Shown here: positions 26,201 to 35,210 of the stretch, one piece after another
Layout of the letters: every line of letters starts with the position of its first letter
How positions within the stretch are numbered: the stretch's first letter is position 1
Source of the DNA: Pseudomonadales bacterium
GTDB taxonomy: Bacteria; Pseudomonadota; Gammaproteobacteria; Pseudomonadales; Halieaceae
Assembly: GCA_024234735.1 (NCBI GenBank)
Contig: JACKNV010000005.1
Coordinates: 186,001-250,000, forward strand
Length of the DNA: 64,000 nt
Reading direction: 5' to 3'
The notes under the pieces: generated by a model
What the model saw: only the letters and a program-made list of their open reading frames with translations
Database searches by the model: none
Told to the model about the DNA's origin: nothing
Position numbers and translations under genes: made by a program

Positions 26201-26231
26201 CCCGCATTCAAGGCGTTGCCTTGAATGCGGG
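26201..26231. repeat. Long perfect inverted repeat (14-bp arms)
   Basis: Arms CCCGCATTCAAGGC and GCCTTGAATGCGGG around GTT form a perfect 14-bp hairpin 6 bp beyond the stop of the small secreted-protein gene on the minus strand. There is no T-run on either side, so it is not a classic intrinsic terminator. It may protect the 3' end of that mRNA or be a remnant of a mobile palindromic element. Confidence 0.7.
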
Positions 26232-26236
26232 AACAA

Positions 26237-26596
26237 TCAGCTTATCTCGGGCAATTTCTTGGCGTTGATGCGCTCGCGACGAACTGCTGCAAGGGCGCCC
26301 AGCAATCCCAGGGCAATACCTGCCCCTGCGACATCCATCTCAGGCACCTGGTGATTGCCGCCACCGCCGCCGTGGCCGCAGCCGCGGAAGTGCTGATGGG
26401 TACCTCCACTCAGACCACCGCCGTGCTCTTGGAACTGGTTTCGCTCATGCGTGCCGTGCTGCTCGTTATGCCCGCTTTGAAAGTACGACGTAATTCTGGA
26501 CCACAGATTTCTTAAATCTCCAGAACTGGCATTAGCGTTGCCGGCAAACAAGGTTGTGGCAAGCAGTGCGAATGCTATTGGTTTCAGTTTGTTCAT
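26237..26596 (-). CDS. Small secreted protein with VPEID/PEP-CTERM-like sorting tail
   Basis: A 119-residue protein. The signal peptide ends NANA; a low-complexity middle is rich in Gly, His, Gln and Glu; the C-terminus reads VPEMDVAGAGIALGLLGALA followed by basic RRER. This is the three-part layout (motif, membrane helix, basic cluster) of exosortase substrates, closest to the VPEID-CTERM type. Such proteins are cut and sorted at the inner membrane by exosortase, often in biofilm or exopolysaccharide contexts. GGGGGGAG lies 5 nt before the ATG. No exosortase gene is in the window, so it must be elsewhere. The His/Gly/Glu middle could bind metal; that is conjecture. Confidence 0.75.
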   Translation of the reverse strand: MNKLKPIAFALLATTLFAGNANASSGDLRNLWSRITSYFQSGHNEQHGTHERNQFQEHGGGLSGGTHQHFRGCGHGGGGGNHQVPEMDVAGAGIALGLLGALAAVRRERINAKKLPEIS

Positions 26597-26818
26597 ACGA
26601 CTCCCCCCTGATCATTGTCAGAGTAATCTAGTAAATCCATTTAGGTGGGGTTTCTCCCACGCTTCCTGTATAGCAGGTGCCGCAGAAGTGTGAAGTGGTG
26701 TTGGAGTGATTCTGTGATTCAGTTCTCGGTTTTTAGAAGAATAGCCTGACGGGAGTTGCGGGCCGGGGGCAGTCGCCGGTATGGAAACATCCCCCAAAGC
26801 CAGGCGGGCATGCAGTTT

Positions 26819-28195
26819 TTAATATTGGGATGCCCCGGGATGCTGTACTGGCTGCCTGTTGCTGGTGAGTACCAGCAACCACAGGAAACCACCCAGCAGG
26901 GCCACCGCCGAGGCCAGCAGAATGCCGGTCTTGGCCATCAGCAGGTCCTCTGGGCTGTTGGCGAAACCCAGGTCGGCGATGAAGATGGACATGGTAAAGC
27001 CGATGCCGCCCAGCAACCCGACGCCGAAGATGTGTTTCATGTTCAAGCCACGAGGCAAGCTCGCCCAGCCCAGTTTAACGGTCAGCCAGGTGAAGCCGGC
27101 AATACCCAGCGGTTTGCCGAGCAGTAGTCCGCCGAGTACGCCCAGGGTGATGGGGTCACCCAGATACTTGCCGAAACTGCCGAATTCGATGGGAATACCG
27201 GCATTGGCCAGGGCGAAGATGGGGATCACCAGGTAGGCCACGGGCAGGTGGAGTATGTGTTCCACCCGTTGTGCCGGGGCCTGCACCAGGCGCACGCCGT
27301 TGCCCAGGGAGTCCACCAGGGAGCGAAAGCGCACGTTGTGGATGATATCGGTGCCATCGGCCAGGGCCGCCTGCAACTTCGGCGGCAGGCTCTCGAGGCG
27401 CTCGATAAAGTGCTCCGGCTCGAACTTGGGGCGAATGGGAATGAGAAAGGCGACGATTATGCCGGCGATGGTGGAATGCACGCCGCTGCTCAGCATGGCG
27501 GCCCACAGTAATACGCCCAGCATGGCATAGGGAAGCGGACGGCGCACTCCCCCCAGATTGAGGGAGGCCAGCAGCGCGGTGCACGCCGCGGCGTAGACCA
27601 GCGCGGTGAGATTGAGCTCGGCGGTATAGAACAGGGCGATGACGGCCACCGCACCCAGGTCGTCGACGATTGCCAGGGCGATAAGAAAGGTGATGAGGTT
27701 TTTGGGGATGCGCGGCCCCAGCAGGCTCAGGGCGCCCACCGCGAAGGCGATGTCGGTGGCCATCGGCACTCCCCAGCCCTTGATGGCGGGCTCCTGCGGG
27801 TTCAGGGCCACGTAGCACAGGGCCGGCACCAGCATGCCGCCGATAGCGGCCATGATGGGCAGCAGGGCCTGGCGTGGCGAGGACAGCTCGCCCACCAACA
27901 ACTCGCGCTTCAATTCCAGGCCCATGATCATGAAGAACATGGCCATCAGGGCCTCGTTGATCCAGTGATGGATCGACATGCTGAACAGGTCCTGGCCGAA
28001 GCCCAGGCTGAGGGGGGTGTGCAGCAGGTGTTCGTAGCTTTCGTACAGCGGGCTGTTGGCGATTACCAGAGCCACTACCGCGCAGATCATCAGCAGCATG
28101 CCGCTGGTGGTCTGGCGGTGAATGAATTCCTCCAGCGGGGTCAGCAGGCGGTCGAAGGCCTTCTCCCAGCGTGCGTTGTGTACGCCTTTTTCCAT
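26819..28195 (-). CDS. nhaA: Na+/H+ antiporter NhaA
   Basis: Inner-membrane electrogenic sodium/proton exchanger for pH and salt homeostasis. It has 458 residues with about 12 helices. MATDIAFAVGALSLLG and IALAIVDDLGAVAVIALFY, with the Asp pair essential for ion binding, are family signatures, as are FFMIMGLELKREL near the N-terminus and GIGFTMSIFIADLGF near the C-terminus. It is longer than the E. coli protein (388 residues) by about 30 residues at the N-terminus and a soluble segment around 240-300. It is a stand-alone gene; no NhaR-type regulator is adjacent. Retention of NhaA fits a marine lifestyle. Confidence 0.96.
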   Translation of the reverse strand: MEKGVHNARWEKAFDRLLTPLEEFIHRQTTSGMLLMICAVVALVIANSPLYESYEHLLHTPLSLGFGQDLFSMSIHHWINEALMAMFFMIMGLELKRELLVGELSSPRQALLPIMAAIGGMLVPALCYVALNPQEPAIKGWGVPMATDIAFAVGALSLLGPRIPKNLITFLIALAIVDDLGAVAVIALFYTAELNLTALVYAAACTALLASLNLGGVRRPLPYAMLGVLLWAAMLSSGVHSTIAGIIVAFLIPIRPKFEPEHFIERLESLPPKLQAALADGTDIIHNVRFRSLVDSLGNGVRLVQAPAQRVEHILHLPVAYLVIPIFALANAGIPIEFGSFGKYLGDPITLGVLGGLLLGKPLGIAGFTWLTVKLGWASLPRGLNMKHIFGVGLLGGIGFTMSIFIADLGFANSPEDLLMAKTGILLASAVALLGGFLWLLVLTSNRQPVQHPGASQY

Positions 28196-28255
28196 GCTCA
28201 GCCGTCACTCCTGGCCAGTAAAACTAAAAGGCCTCAACTCTAGCACGAAATCCGG

Positions 28256-29905
28256 TCACTGAATCGCGGGGAGAAAGGGGCCGTCCACACACAGGCGGCG
28301 GCCGTCCGGGGTGGCGCAGGCACCGCAAATACCCACCCCGCACTTGGTGAGGTAGTCGATGGAACTGAAAATCTGGTCGTCCCGGCAGAACTCGCGCTGC
28401 ACCGCGATTGCGGCGTGCACCATGGGCGCGGGGCCGCAGTTGTAAAACACCAGCTGTTCGAGTTCCTCGGCGGGCATCCCGGCCAGGCGCTCGCGCAACA
28501 GTTCGGTGACCACCCCGTGATAGCCGGCACTGCCGTCGTCGGTGGCCACGTGCACCGTCGCCACCTGGCGGCACTCTTCCAGGAAATACAGCCTGCCGGC
28601 ACTGCGCGCGCCGGTGAAGACTTCTGCGTTGCCGAAATCCCGGGCGATCTGGTACACCGCGGCCAGCCCGGTGCCGCCGGCCACAGCCATGATGCGGGCG
28701 CCTTCCGGCGGCGCCACGGGGATGCCGTGGGGGCCGCGCACGTAGGCCGCGGTGCCCGGGGGCAGGCCCATCAGGGTGTGGGTGAACTCACCGACATCGA
28801 TCACCGCCAGCGAGAAGGGGTCGTCGGTGAGGGCGGAGAAGGGTTTTTCCCCCAGGCCGGGAATCCACAGGAACACGAACTCGCCGGCCTGCACGTTGAT
28901 CTTGCGGTCGAAGGTGAGCAGGCAGATGTCTTCGCACACCCGCGTGTTGGCCACCAGGCTGACCGGTGCGAAGCGCATGTCGATGTCGTAGCGTATGTGG
29001 CTTTCGGCCCGGTTGCCATCCCCCGCCAGGTCCGCCGCCAGGGTGCGGAAATAGGCCGCGGTTTCCTCGGTGGTCTGGCCTATCAGGGCGGAGCCGATGC
29101 CGACGATGCTTGCTCCAGCGTGCAAGTAAGCCCTCACATCGTCGGCGCTGCTGGCGCCGCCGCAGCCGATGATCGGCACCGTGGTGACGGCGGCAATCTC
29201 GCGCACGCACTTGAGGCCGATGGGCAGCACGCCCTTGCCGGACATGCCGCCGGAGCCATTGCTCAGCACGGGGTGGCCGTGGGCCGAGGTGTAGCCTGGC
29301 CCCACGGTGTTGATGGCGCACAGGCCGTCGGCGCCGCCGTCGACCGCCGCGCGGGCGATCGCGGCGATGTCGGGGGTATTGGGCGTCAGCTTGGGGATGA
29401 CCGGTATGTTTACCACTGCCTTCACCGCGGCAGTGATTTCGCGCACCAGCTCCGGGTCCTGGCCCATGGCCATGCCATAGCCGCTGGCGTGCGGGCAGGA
29501 CAGGTTCAACTCCAGGCCATCGGATACCGGGGCCAGGATTCTGGCCACTTCCACGAACTCCTCGACACTGCCGCCAAATATGGAGGTCAGCAGGAAGCGG
29601 TCGGCCGGCACCCGCAGCTGTGCCATCAGCTCGGCGGCTTGCCTCGCCCCGGGATTGGTCAGGCCCACGGCGTTGACGAAACAGCCGGGCGCATACTGGC
29701 TCAGCACCGGTTCGCGATTGCCCAACCGCGGCTCCAGGCCGATGCTCTTGGTGGTGACCACGCCCACCTCGGGCATGTGGTCGAAAACGTACTGGATGAT
29801 GGGGGTGGCGGTGGTGACGATACCCGAGGGAATGGTGAAGGGGCCGGAGAGGGTTTTGCCGAAAAATTCAGTGTTCAAGGTAGGGGACTCGGGGTAGGGG
29901 GACAT
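28256..29905 (-). CDS. Dihydroorotate dehydrogenase fused to PyrK-like electron-transfer domain
   Basis: One 549-residue chain joining two functions normally on separate subunits. The first 320 residues form an FMN TIM barrel of class 1 dihydroorotate dehydrogenase, with LELNLSCPH holding the catalytic Cys of class 1 enzymes. The rest is a ferredoxin-reductase-like PyrK unit with an FAD/NAD segment (AVAGGTGLAAVYQIA) and a C-terminal 2Fe-2S cluster CGVGICGACATPDGRRLC. It should pass electrons from dihydroorotate, or a related pyrimidine, to NAD. Most gammaproteobacteria use quinone-linked class 2 PyrD, so this may be an extra or replacement enzyme; the PyrD assignment itself could also be a related dihydropyrimidine dehydrogenase activity. 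Divergent from the LHPP-like gene. Confidence 0.85.
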   Translation of the reverse strand: MSPYPESPTLNTEFFGKTLSGPFTIPSGIVTTATPIIQYVFDHMPEVGVVTTKSIGLEPRLGNREPVLSQYAPGCFVNAVGLTNPGARQAAELMAQLRVPADRFLLTSIFGGSVEEFVEVARILAPVSDGLELNLSCPHASGYGMAMGQDPELVREITAAVKAVVNIPVIPKLTPNTPDIAAIARAAVDGGADGLCAINTVGPGYTSAHGHPVLSNGSGGMSGKGVLPIGLKCVREIAAVTTVPIIGCGGASSADDVRAYLHAGASIVGIGSALIGQTTEETAAYFRTLAADLAGDGNRAESHIRYDIDMRFAPVSLVANTRVCEDICLLTFDRKINVQAGEFVFLWIPGLGEKPFSALTDDPFSLAVIDVGEFTHTLMGLPPGTAAYVRGPHGIPVAPPEGARIMAVAGGTGLAAVYQIARDFGNAEVFTGARSAGRLYFLEECRQVATVHVATDDGSAGYHGVVTELLRERLAGMPAEELEQLVFYNCGPAPMVHAAIAVQREFCRDDQIFSSIDYLTKCGVGICGACATPDGRRLCVDGPFLPAIQ

Positions 29906-30087
29906 AGCTGCCGTGAGCGCGCAAGTATACCGGCTTGCACCGCCATAGTCTAAGTCGATACTCCGCGACGATGCCGAATTATCTATAGTTTACAAACGCT
30001 TACCTCGACAGTGTGGGGCATGCAGGGTTTGTCTATACTCTGCAGATGCCCACGGGCATAGCCGGGTACTGAGTGCAGGGGGCTAAC

Positions 30088-30888
30088 ATGGAGAGCGGTC
30101 GGGGCGAGACGGGCCCGGGATGGCAGCGCCCCGGGGCGCTGTTGCTGGATTTGAGTGGTGTCCTGTACGACGGTAGCACGGTGATTGCGGGTGCGCGCGA
30201 AGCCGTCGAGCGGGCGCAGGACAGCGCCCTGCAGGTTCGGTTCGTCACCAACACTTCCCAGAAGACGCGCGCCAGCTTGCTGGCGCAGCTGCGGGCGATG
30301 GACTTTGCCGTGCAGGAAAGTCAGTTGTTCACTGCCGTGGACGCCGCCCGGCAGTGGTTGAGCCAGCGAGACCTGCGGCCATACTGCCTGGTGCACCGGG
30401 CCATCGCCAGCGAGTTCGCCGATTTCGACCAGCATGACCCAAACGCGGTATTCATTGCCGATGCCGCGGAGGGGTTCACCTACCACACTCTCAATCGTGC
30501 CTTTCAGTTGTGTATGCGGGGTGCGCCCCTGTTGGGGATCGGCACCAACCGCTATTTCAAGGCCGACGACCAGTTGCTCATGGATGCCGGGGCGTTTATC
30601 CGCGCGGTCGAGTTCGCCGCGGATGTGGAGGCCACGATCATCGGTAAACCGGACCGGGCGTTTTTCCAGCAGGCCCTGGCTTCCGCCGGGGTCGCGCCGC
30701 AGCAGGCAGTGATGGTGGGGGATGATGTTCACGGCGATGTCGAGGGCGCTCTCAACGCCGGCATGCGGGCCTGCCTGGTGCGCTCCGGCAAATACCGAAA
30801 AGGGGACGAGAACAGAGTGGAGGGCGATTTCAGGTTGGTTGATTCCGTCGTCGAGGCAGTGCAATGGGTGCTTGCCCAGGCAGATTAA
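30088..30888 (+). CDS. HAD-IIA phosphatase, LHPP-like (TIGR01458 type)
   Basis: A 266-residue HAD-superfamily IIA hydrolase. Motif I is LLLDLSGVLYDG (Asp 21 nucleophile), the form seen in LHPP-type phospholysine/phosphohistidine inorganic pyrophosphate phosphatases rather than DxDGT. FVTNTSQKTRASL is the conserved cap-side motif II, IIGKPDRAFF has the motif III Lys, and VMVGDDVHGDVEGAL has motif IV acidic residues. ATG at 30088 with AGGGGG 6-7 nt upstream is preferred to a GTG 15 nt earlier. A small-phosphate or phospho-amino-acid phosphatase in the cytosol is likely; the substrate is unknown. Confidence 0.88.
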   Translation: MESGRGETGPGWQRPGALLLDLSGVLYDGSTVIAGAREAVERAQDSALQVRFVTNTSQKTRASLLAQLRAMDFAVQESQLFTAVDAARQWLSQRDLRPYCLVHRAIASEFADFDQHDPNAVFIADAAEGFTYHTLNRAFQLCMRGAPLLGIGTNRYFKADDQLLMDAGAFIRAVEFAADVEATIIGKPDRAFFQQALASAGVAPQQAVMVGDDVHGDVEGALNAGMRACLVRSGKYRKGDENRVEGDFRLVDSVVEAVQWVLAQAD

Positions 30889-30960
30889 TTCGACTTTCTG
30901 GTGGGACAGTACTGCAGGATTCTGGTATAAATTGGCAAAAACGGGGATGTGTGTTGCATT

Positions 30961-32460
30961 ATGTTCAGGTTAGCGCTTGCCATGGGGTTGCTGTTGTCGT
31001 GCCTGGGAGCCCATGCCGGGAACTTTCCCCGGCCCGCCTCCCTGGAACCTGCGGTGCAGTTCTGGATAAAGGTCTACACCGAGGTATCCACCAGCCAGGG
31101 CTATCTGCATGACGCTGACAACCTGGCGGTAATCTACGAGCGCCTGGAGTTTGAGCCTTACGCCAGCAGCAGCCAGCGTTTGAGTGCGGAAAAAGCCGCC
31201 AAGGCGCGTATCGGCAGTGCACTTGCCACCATTGCCCGGGGCAAGCGCAGCAATCTCAGCGCCACCGAGGCGCGGGTGCTGGCCGCCTGGCCCGAGGGTA
31301 CATCGGCCCGGGCCTTTGCCGCGGCCGCGCACAACGTGCGCTTTCAGCTCGGCCAGTCGGATCGTTTCCGGGAGGGGTTGGTGCGTTCCGGGCAGTGGAA
31401 GCCGTACATCCGCCAGGTGCTGGCGGCCCATGAGCTGCCGCAGGAACTGGAAGTGTTGCCCCATGTGGAATCCTCCTTCAATCCGTCGGCCTACTCCAAG
31501 GTCGCGGCAGCCGGGATGTGGCAGTTCATGCCGACCACTGCGCGCGACTTCATGCGGGTGGATCACGTGGTGGATGAACGCATGGATCCGTTCATGGCCA
31601 CCGAGGGCGCGGCCCGGCTGCTCAAGCGCAACTACGAGATCACCGGTACCTGGCCACTGGCCCTGACCGCCTATAACCACGGTACCGGCGGCATGCTGCG
31701 CGCGGCGAAATATACCGGCACCAAGGATATCGGGGTGATTGCCCAGCGTTACCGCGGGCCGGCGTTCGGGTTCGCCTCGCGCAACTTCTATCCGTCTTTC
31801 CTGGCCGCGCTGGAGATCGACCGCCACGCGGACCGCTACTTCGGTGCGCTCAAGCTCGACGCCCCGACTGCCTACGACACCGTCATCGTTCGCGATTTCA
31901 TCGCCGCCCGGGCGCTGGCGCAGACCGCCGGCATCAGCCTGGAAGAGATGCAGCGTCACAACCCCGCCCTGCGGGAGCCTGTGTGGAAAGGCGAGAAGCA
32001 TATTCCCGCGGGCTACGCGCTACGGGTGCCCAAGGCGCAAGTCGGCAGGCCGCTGGAGCAACTGGTGGCCGCCGTGCCTGGCAACGCGCGTTTCAGTTAC
32101 CAGAAGCCGGACCTCACTCACCGCATAAGACCAGGCGATTCCCTGTCGGTGATCGCGCGGCGCTACGGCACGTCGGTTTCCAGGCTCATGGCACTCAATG
32201 GCCTGCGCAATCACAATATCCGGGCGGGTCGTACCCTCATCCTGCCGGGTAATGTAACGGCGGAGCCGGCCCTCGCGACCCGGTCGGTAAGCGTGGCGTC
32301 CAGCATGCCCGCCGAGTACGTGATCAGGAAAGGCGATTCCCTGTGGAGTATCGCCCGCCGTTTCCAGGTATCCCAGCAGGATCTGGTGGCCTGGAATGGT
32401 ATTTCCGCCAAAGGCTATATAAAGCCCGGCCAGAAGCTGAAGATCGCCAGCAACGGCTGA
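30961..32460 (+). CDS. mltD: Membrane-bound lytic murein transglycosylase D-like with two LysM domains
   Basis: Cell-wall enzyme (499 residues) that cleaves the glycan strands of peptidoglycan with 1,6-anhydro product formation. The signal peptide is MFRLALAMGLLLSCLGAHA. The SLT domain has HVESSFNPSAYSKVAAAGMW with the catalytic Glu near 169, then QFMPTTA and TAYNHGTGGM. Two LysM modules end the protein: HRIRPGDSLSVIARRYGTS and YVIRKGDSLWSIARRFQVS. MltD of E. coli is a lipoprotein; here the Cys in LLSCLGAHA does not fit a lipobox, so it may be freely periplasmic. ATG at 30961 is used; a GTG 12 nt upstream would add four residues. Confidence 0.93.
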   Translation: MFRLALAMGLLLSCLGAHAGNFPRPASLEPAVQFWIKVYTEVSTSQGYLHDADNLAVIYERLEFEPYASSSQRLSAEKAAKARIGSALATIARGKRSNLSATEARVLAAWPEGTSARAFAAAAHNVRFQLGQSDRFREGLVRSGQWKPYIRQVLAAHELPQELEVLPHVESSFNPSAYSKVAAAGMWQFMPTTARDFMRVDHVVDERMDPFMATEGAARLLKRNYEITGTWPLALTAYNHGTGGMLRAAKYTGTKDIGVIAQRYRGPAFGFASRNFYPSFLAALEIDRHADRYFGALKLDAPTAYDTVIVRDFIAARALAQTAGISLEEMQRHNPALREPVWKGEKHIPAGYALRVPKAQVGRPLEQLVAAVPGNARFSYQKPDLTHRIRPGDSLSVIARRYGTSVSRLMALNGLRNHNIRAGRTLILPGNVTAEPALATRSVSVASSMPAEYVIRKGDSLWSIARRFQVSQQDLVAWNGISAKGYIKPGQKLKIASNG

Positions 32461-32548
32461 GGGAAAAAGTGCAAAGCGAACACTCTGCGCCTGCGTAGAC
32501 TGGCTTTGTGACATCCATGGCGTCGGCCGTCGGTAAACCCCGTATGCG

Positions 32549-33781
32549 ATGAACGACATCTCCGCCAAGGCTCTTGTATACGCGCTGGTCGCGGTTGTGG
32601 CGGGTGCCATGGTGTTGTCGCTATCACTGCTTGTTTATCAATGGCTGGCCTACACGGGTGACACCGGCGCACTGTTCCTGCCTGGCAAGGACTTCAGGGC
32701 GGTTATGGGGCAGGCGCGGGTCGACGGGGGGCGACAGATCGTGACCGGCCTGGCGGGACAGGGCCCGCGTCGGCAGGCTGTACTTAGCCACGCACAGCAG
32801 ATCGATGCTGATACCTACCGCTATGTCACGGTAGACAGCAGCCGCTTTTTCCCCGGCGTGGATGCCGCCCTGTTCTGGCGCAAGCTCGACGCTGGACAGG
32901 GAGATGGGCTGTTCAGCCAGGCCCTGCCCGGTAACGTGGCTGGCCGGATCACCCTGGACATGAGCCTCAACCCGGCGTGGGGCGGCCAGCTGTCCGAGCT
33001 CGGCGTGGTGCTGGTGGGCGACACCGATGCCCTGCCGGTCGCTCTTGCCGGCATCAACCTGCAGGGGCCTGCCGGCGACTCCGCCGCGCGCAGCCTGCTC
33101 ACCCAGTGGACGGGCTTTCGCCGCTTCGACCAGGCAACGGTGAATCGGTTGCCGGCGACGTTTTCCCCGGGCGCGATCTCGCCGGTGCCGTTGGCGGCAT
33201 TGTGCGCGGCTATTGCCCTGCTGTTGCTCGCGCTTGGTCGAGCAGCCGGAAAGGTGGTGCCGCGCTATGCCAGCCTGCTGGCGGTGTTGTTTGTCTGGCT
33301 TGTGCTCGATTTGTTCTGGCAGCGGCAACTGTCCGACCAGTTGGCGCTGTCGCAATACCTGTTTCAGGGGCGGTCGATGGCGGAGCGCCATGCCCGCGAT
33401 ATCGACAGCGGGCTGTATGAATACGCCGCGCAACTCAAACAGCGGGGTTTGCCGGCCAGCCCGGCGCGGTTGTTCATCCTTCACGATTCCCTTGGCCAGA
33501 ACTACCAGCGCCTGAAAATGCAGTATTACCTGCTGCCGCACAATATCTATAATCTGGACAGCCTGCCGCCCGAGGGGGCTGTGCGCGAAGGGGACTACAT
33601 CCTGGCACTGCAGCCGCTTCCGGGCGTGGAGTATCACGCCGGGCGCTCCCTGTTGCGCTGGGGAGGTGGCGTGCCGGTGCCCGCGACCCTGGAGCACAGC
33701 CACCCACTGGGTAAGCTGTTCCGGATAGGTGCGGGCAGTCGGGTTCCGGCGGCGCCGGTATCCGGGGAGCGTTTGCCATGA
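32549..33781 (+). CDS. Unrecognised membrane protein opening the polysaccharide locus
   Basis: A 410-residue protein with no family I recognise. An N-terminal membrane helix (about 9-32) leads to a periplasmic-looking region of about 170 residues, with a beta-rich GRITLDMSLNPAWGG segment. Two helices follow at roughly 212-255, then a soluble C-terminal domain with LARLFILHDS-like alternating hydrophobics and YQRLKMQYYLLPHNIYNLDSL. It overlaps the start of the next gene (ATGA), so both are coupled. Position at the head of the operon suggests a part in polymer assembly or lipid-linked sugar handling, but no catalytic motif is evident. Confidence 0.75.
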   Translation: MNDISAKALVYALVAVVAGAMVLSLSLLVYQWLAYTGDTGALFLPGKDFRAVMGQARVDGGRQIVTGLAGQGPRRQAVLSHAQQIDADTYRYVTVDSSRFFPGVDAALFWRKLDAGQGDGLFSQALPGNVAGRITLDMSLNPAWGGQLSELGVVLVGDTDALPVALAGINLQGPAGDSAARSLLTQWTGFRRFDQATVNRLPATFSPGAISPVPLAALCAAIALLLLALGRAAGKVVPRYASLLAVLFVWLVLDLFWQRQLSDQLALSQYLFQGRSMAERHARDIDSGLYEYAAQLKQRGLPASPARLFILHDSLGQNYQRLKMQYYLLPHNIYNLDSLPPEGAVREGDYILALQPLPGVEYHAGRSLLRWGGGVPVPATLEHSHPLGKLFRIGAGSRVPAAPVSGERLP

Positions 33782-35208
33782 CGGAGTTGTCGATCTCGCT
33801 CCCGGGCTTGCTGGTGGCCTTGTTCCTGCCCTGGCTGGTGGGTGCCGCCTGCGCGCGACCGCTGCTGCCTGGCGGTGTGCCCGGCAGGCACTATCTGGTG
33901 GTCGGGTTCGGTTACTTCCTGGGTTGCTTCCTGGCCGCGCTCGCGCTGCGTCTTGCCGATGCCCTGGGTGCTCCCCTGCAGTTTTTCGCATTGGCGATTG
34001 CCCTGGGGTTGTTTGGCTTGCTGGTGATACTGGCAAGCCGCCCGGCGGTCGTTGGGCAGCGCGCCCCGGGCATGGGCCAGGCGGCCATATCCCCCACAGG
34101 CAAGGCCCTGGTGGGAGGGCTGCTGGCGCTGCTGGCATGGCGCTACCTCACCCTGCTGGGCATTGTCGTGGAGCAGCCGCTGTTCGGTTGGGATGCGATG
34201 ATGAACTGGGCGCCCAAGGCGATTGTGTGGTTTCACAGGGGCGAGCTCTCGGAATTCGTCGCCCCCGGTGTATGGTTGCGGGAAGCGACCGCTGCCGGGC
34301 CCTATACCCTGGGCAATCCGGCAGCCTCCACCTATCCCGAAATGGTGCCGCTGGTCTTTCTCTGGCACATGCTCGGTGCGGGTACCTGGGACCATCCGCT
34401 GCTGCAACTGCCGTGGCTGTTGGCCGCCATCAACCTGGGGCTGGTGTTCTACGGGCTGATGCGCATGGCCGGAGCGGGTGTCGTTGCAGCCGTACTTGCC
34501 AGCTATTGCCTGCTCAGCCTGCCCTACCTCAACATCCATACGGCGATCGCAGGTTATGCCGACCTGTGGCTTGCAGCCATATTCAGTTTTGGTGCTATCG
34601 GCTTGCATGAGTGGGAGCAGCGAGGCCGGGTACGGATGGCACTTGCCGTGCTTGTGGCGGCCGTCATGTGCATGCAGCTGAAGAATCCCGGGATCGTCCT
34701 GGGACTGCTGTTACTGCTCGGCGTGCTGAGAATCAGGCTGGCCCTGCGCTATCGCACGGAACTGCTGATTGCGGCCGCGTTGGCGATGGCGACCGCGCTG
34801 GCAGTAACCTTTGGCCTGGCGCTCGACCTACCGGGTCTCGGTCACCTCAGTTTCGAGCCAGGGCAGTTCCAGGTCGCCATGTTTGGTCCGGAGCAGCTCA
34901 GTTTCCATACGCAGGTCGCCCCGGCGGTGTTGCGATCGCTGTTCGATATGGCCAACTGGCATCTGCTGTGGTATCTGGCCGCGGCGCTGCTGCTGCGCAT
35001 CGCGCTGCTCGAACGCGACTGGCGCCGGCCGGGAACACTCGCCGTGATCATGCTGGCCCTGGCGAGCCTGTATTTCGTGGTATTCTTTTTCTCCAAGTAC
35101 TATTACCACGCACTGACTTATATCACCCTCAATCGGGCGGTGCTCTATGTGGTGCCAGTGCTGGTGTTCTGGTTGTTCACGCGATCGGCGCGAGTTGAAG
35201 GCAAATAG
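33778..35208 (+). CDS. GT-C-like membrane glycosyltransferase
   Basis: A 476-residue protein with about 11-12 membrane helices. The first long periplasmic loop has FGWDAMMNWAPKAIVWFHRG, where the Asp after GW is placed as the catalytic base of GT-C enzymes (GT39/87-like). Such enzymes transfer sugars from polyprenyl-phosphate donors. It overlaps the previous gene by 4 bp (ATGA) and ends 2 nt before the initiating sugar-phosphate transferase gene, so the three are one transcription unit. Donor and acceptor are unknown; it could decorate the repeat unit of the nearby polysaccharide. Confidence 0.72.
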   Translation: MTELSISLPGLLVALFLPWLVGAACARPLLPGGVPGRHYLVVGFGYFLGCFLAALALRLADALGAPLQFFALAIALGLFGLLVILASRPAVVGQRAPGMGQAAISPTGKALVGGLLALLAWRYLTLLGIVVEQPLFGWDAMMNWAPKAIVWFHRGELSEFVAPGVWLREATAAGPYTLGNPAASTYPEMVPLVFLWHMLGAGTWDHPLLQLPWLLAAINLGLVFYGLMRMAGAGVVAAVLASYCLLSLPYLNIHTAIAGYADLWLAAIFSFGAIGLHEWEQRGRVRMALAVLVAAVMCMQLKNPGIVLGLLLLLGVLRIRLALRYRTELLIAAALAMATALAVTFGLALDLPGLGHLSFEPGQFQVAMFGPEQLSFHTQVAPAVLRSLFDMANWHLLWYLAAALLLRIALLERDWRRPGTLAVIMLALASLYFVVFFFSKYYYHALTYITLNRAVLYVVPVLVFWLFTRSARVEGK

Positions 35209-35210
35209 AA

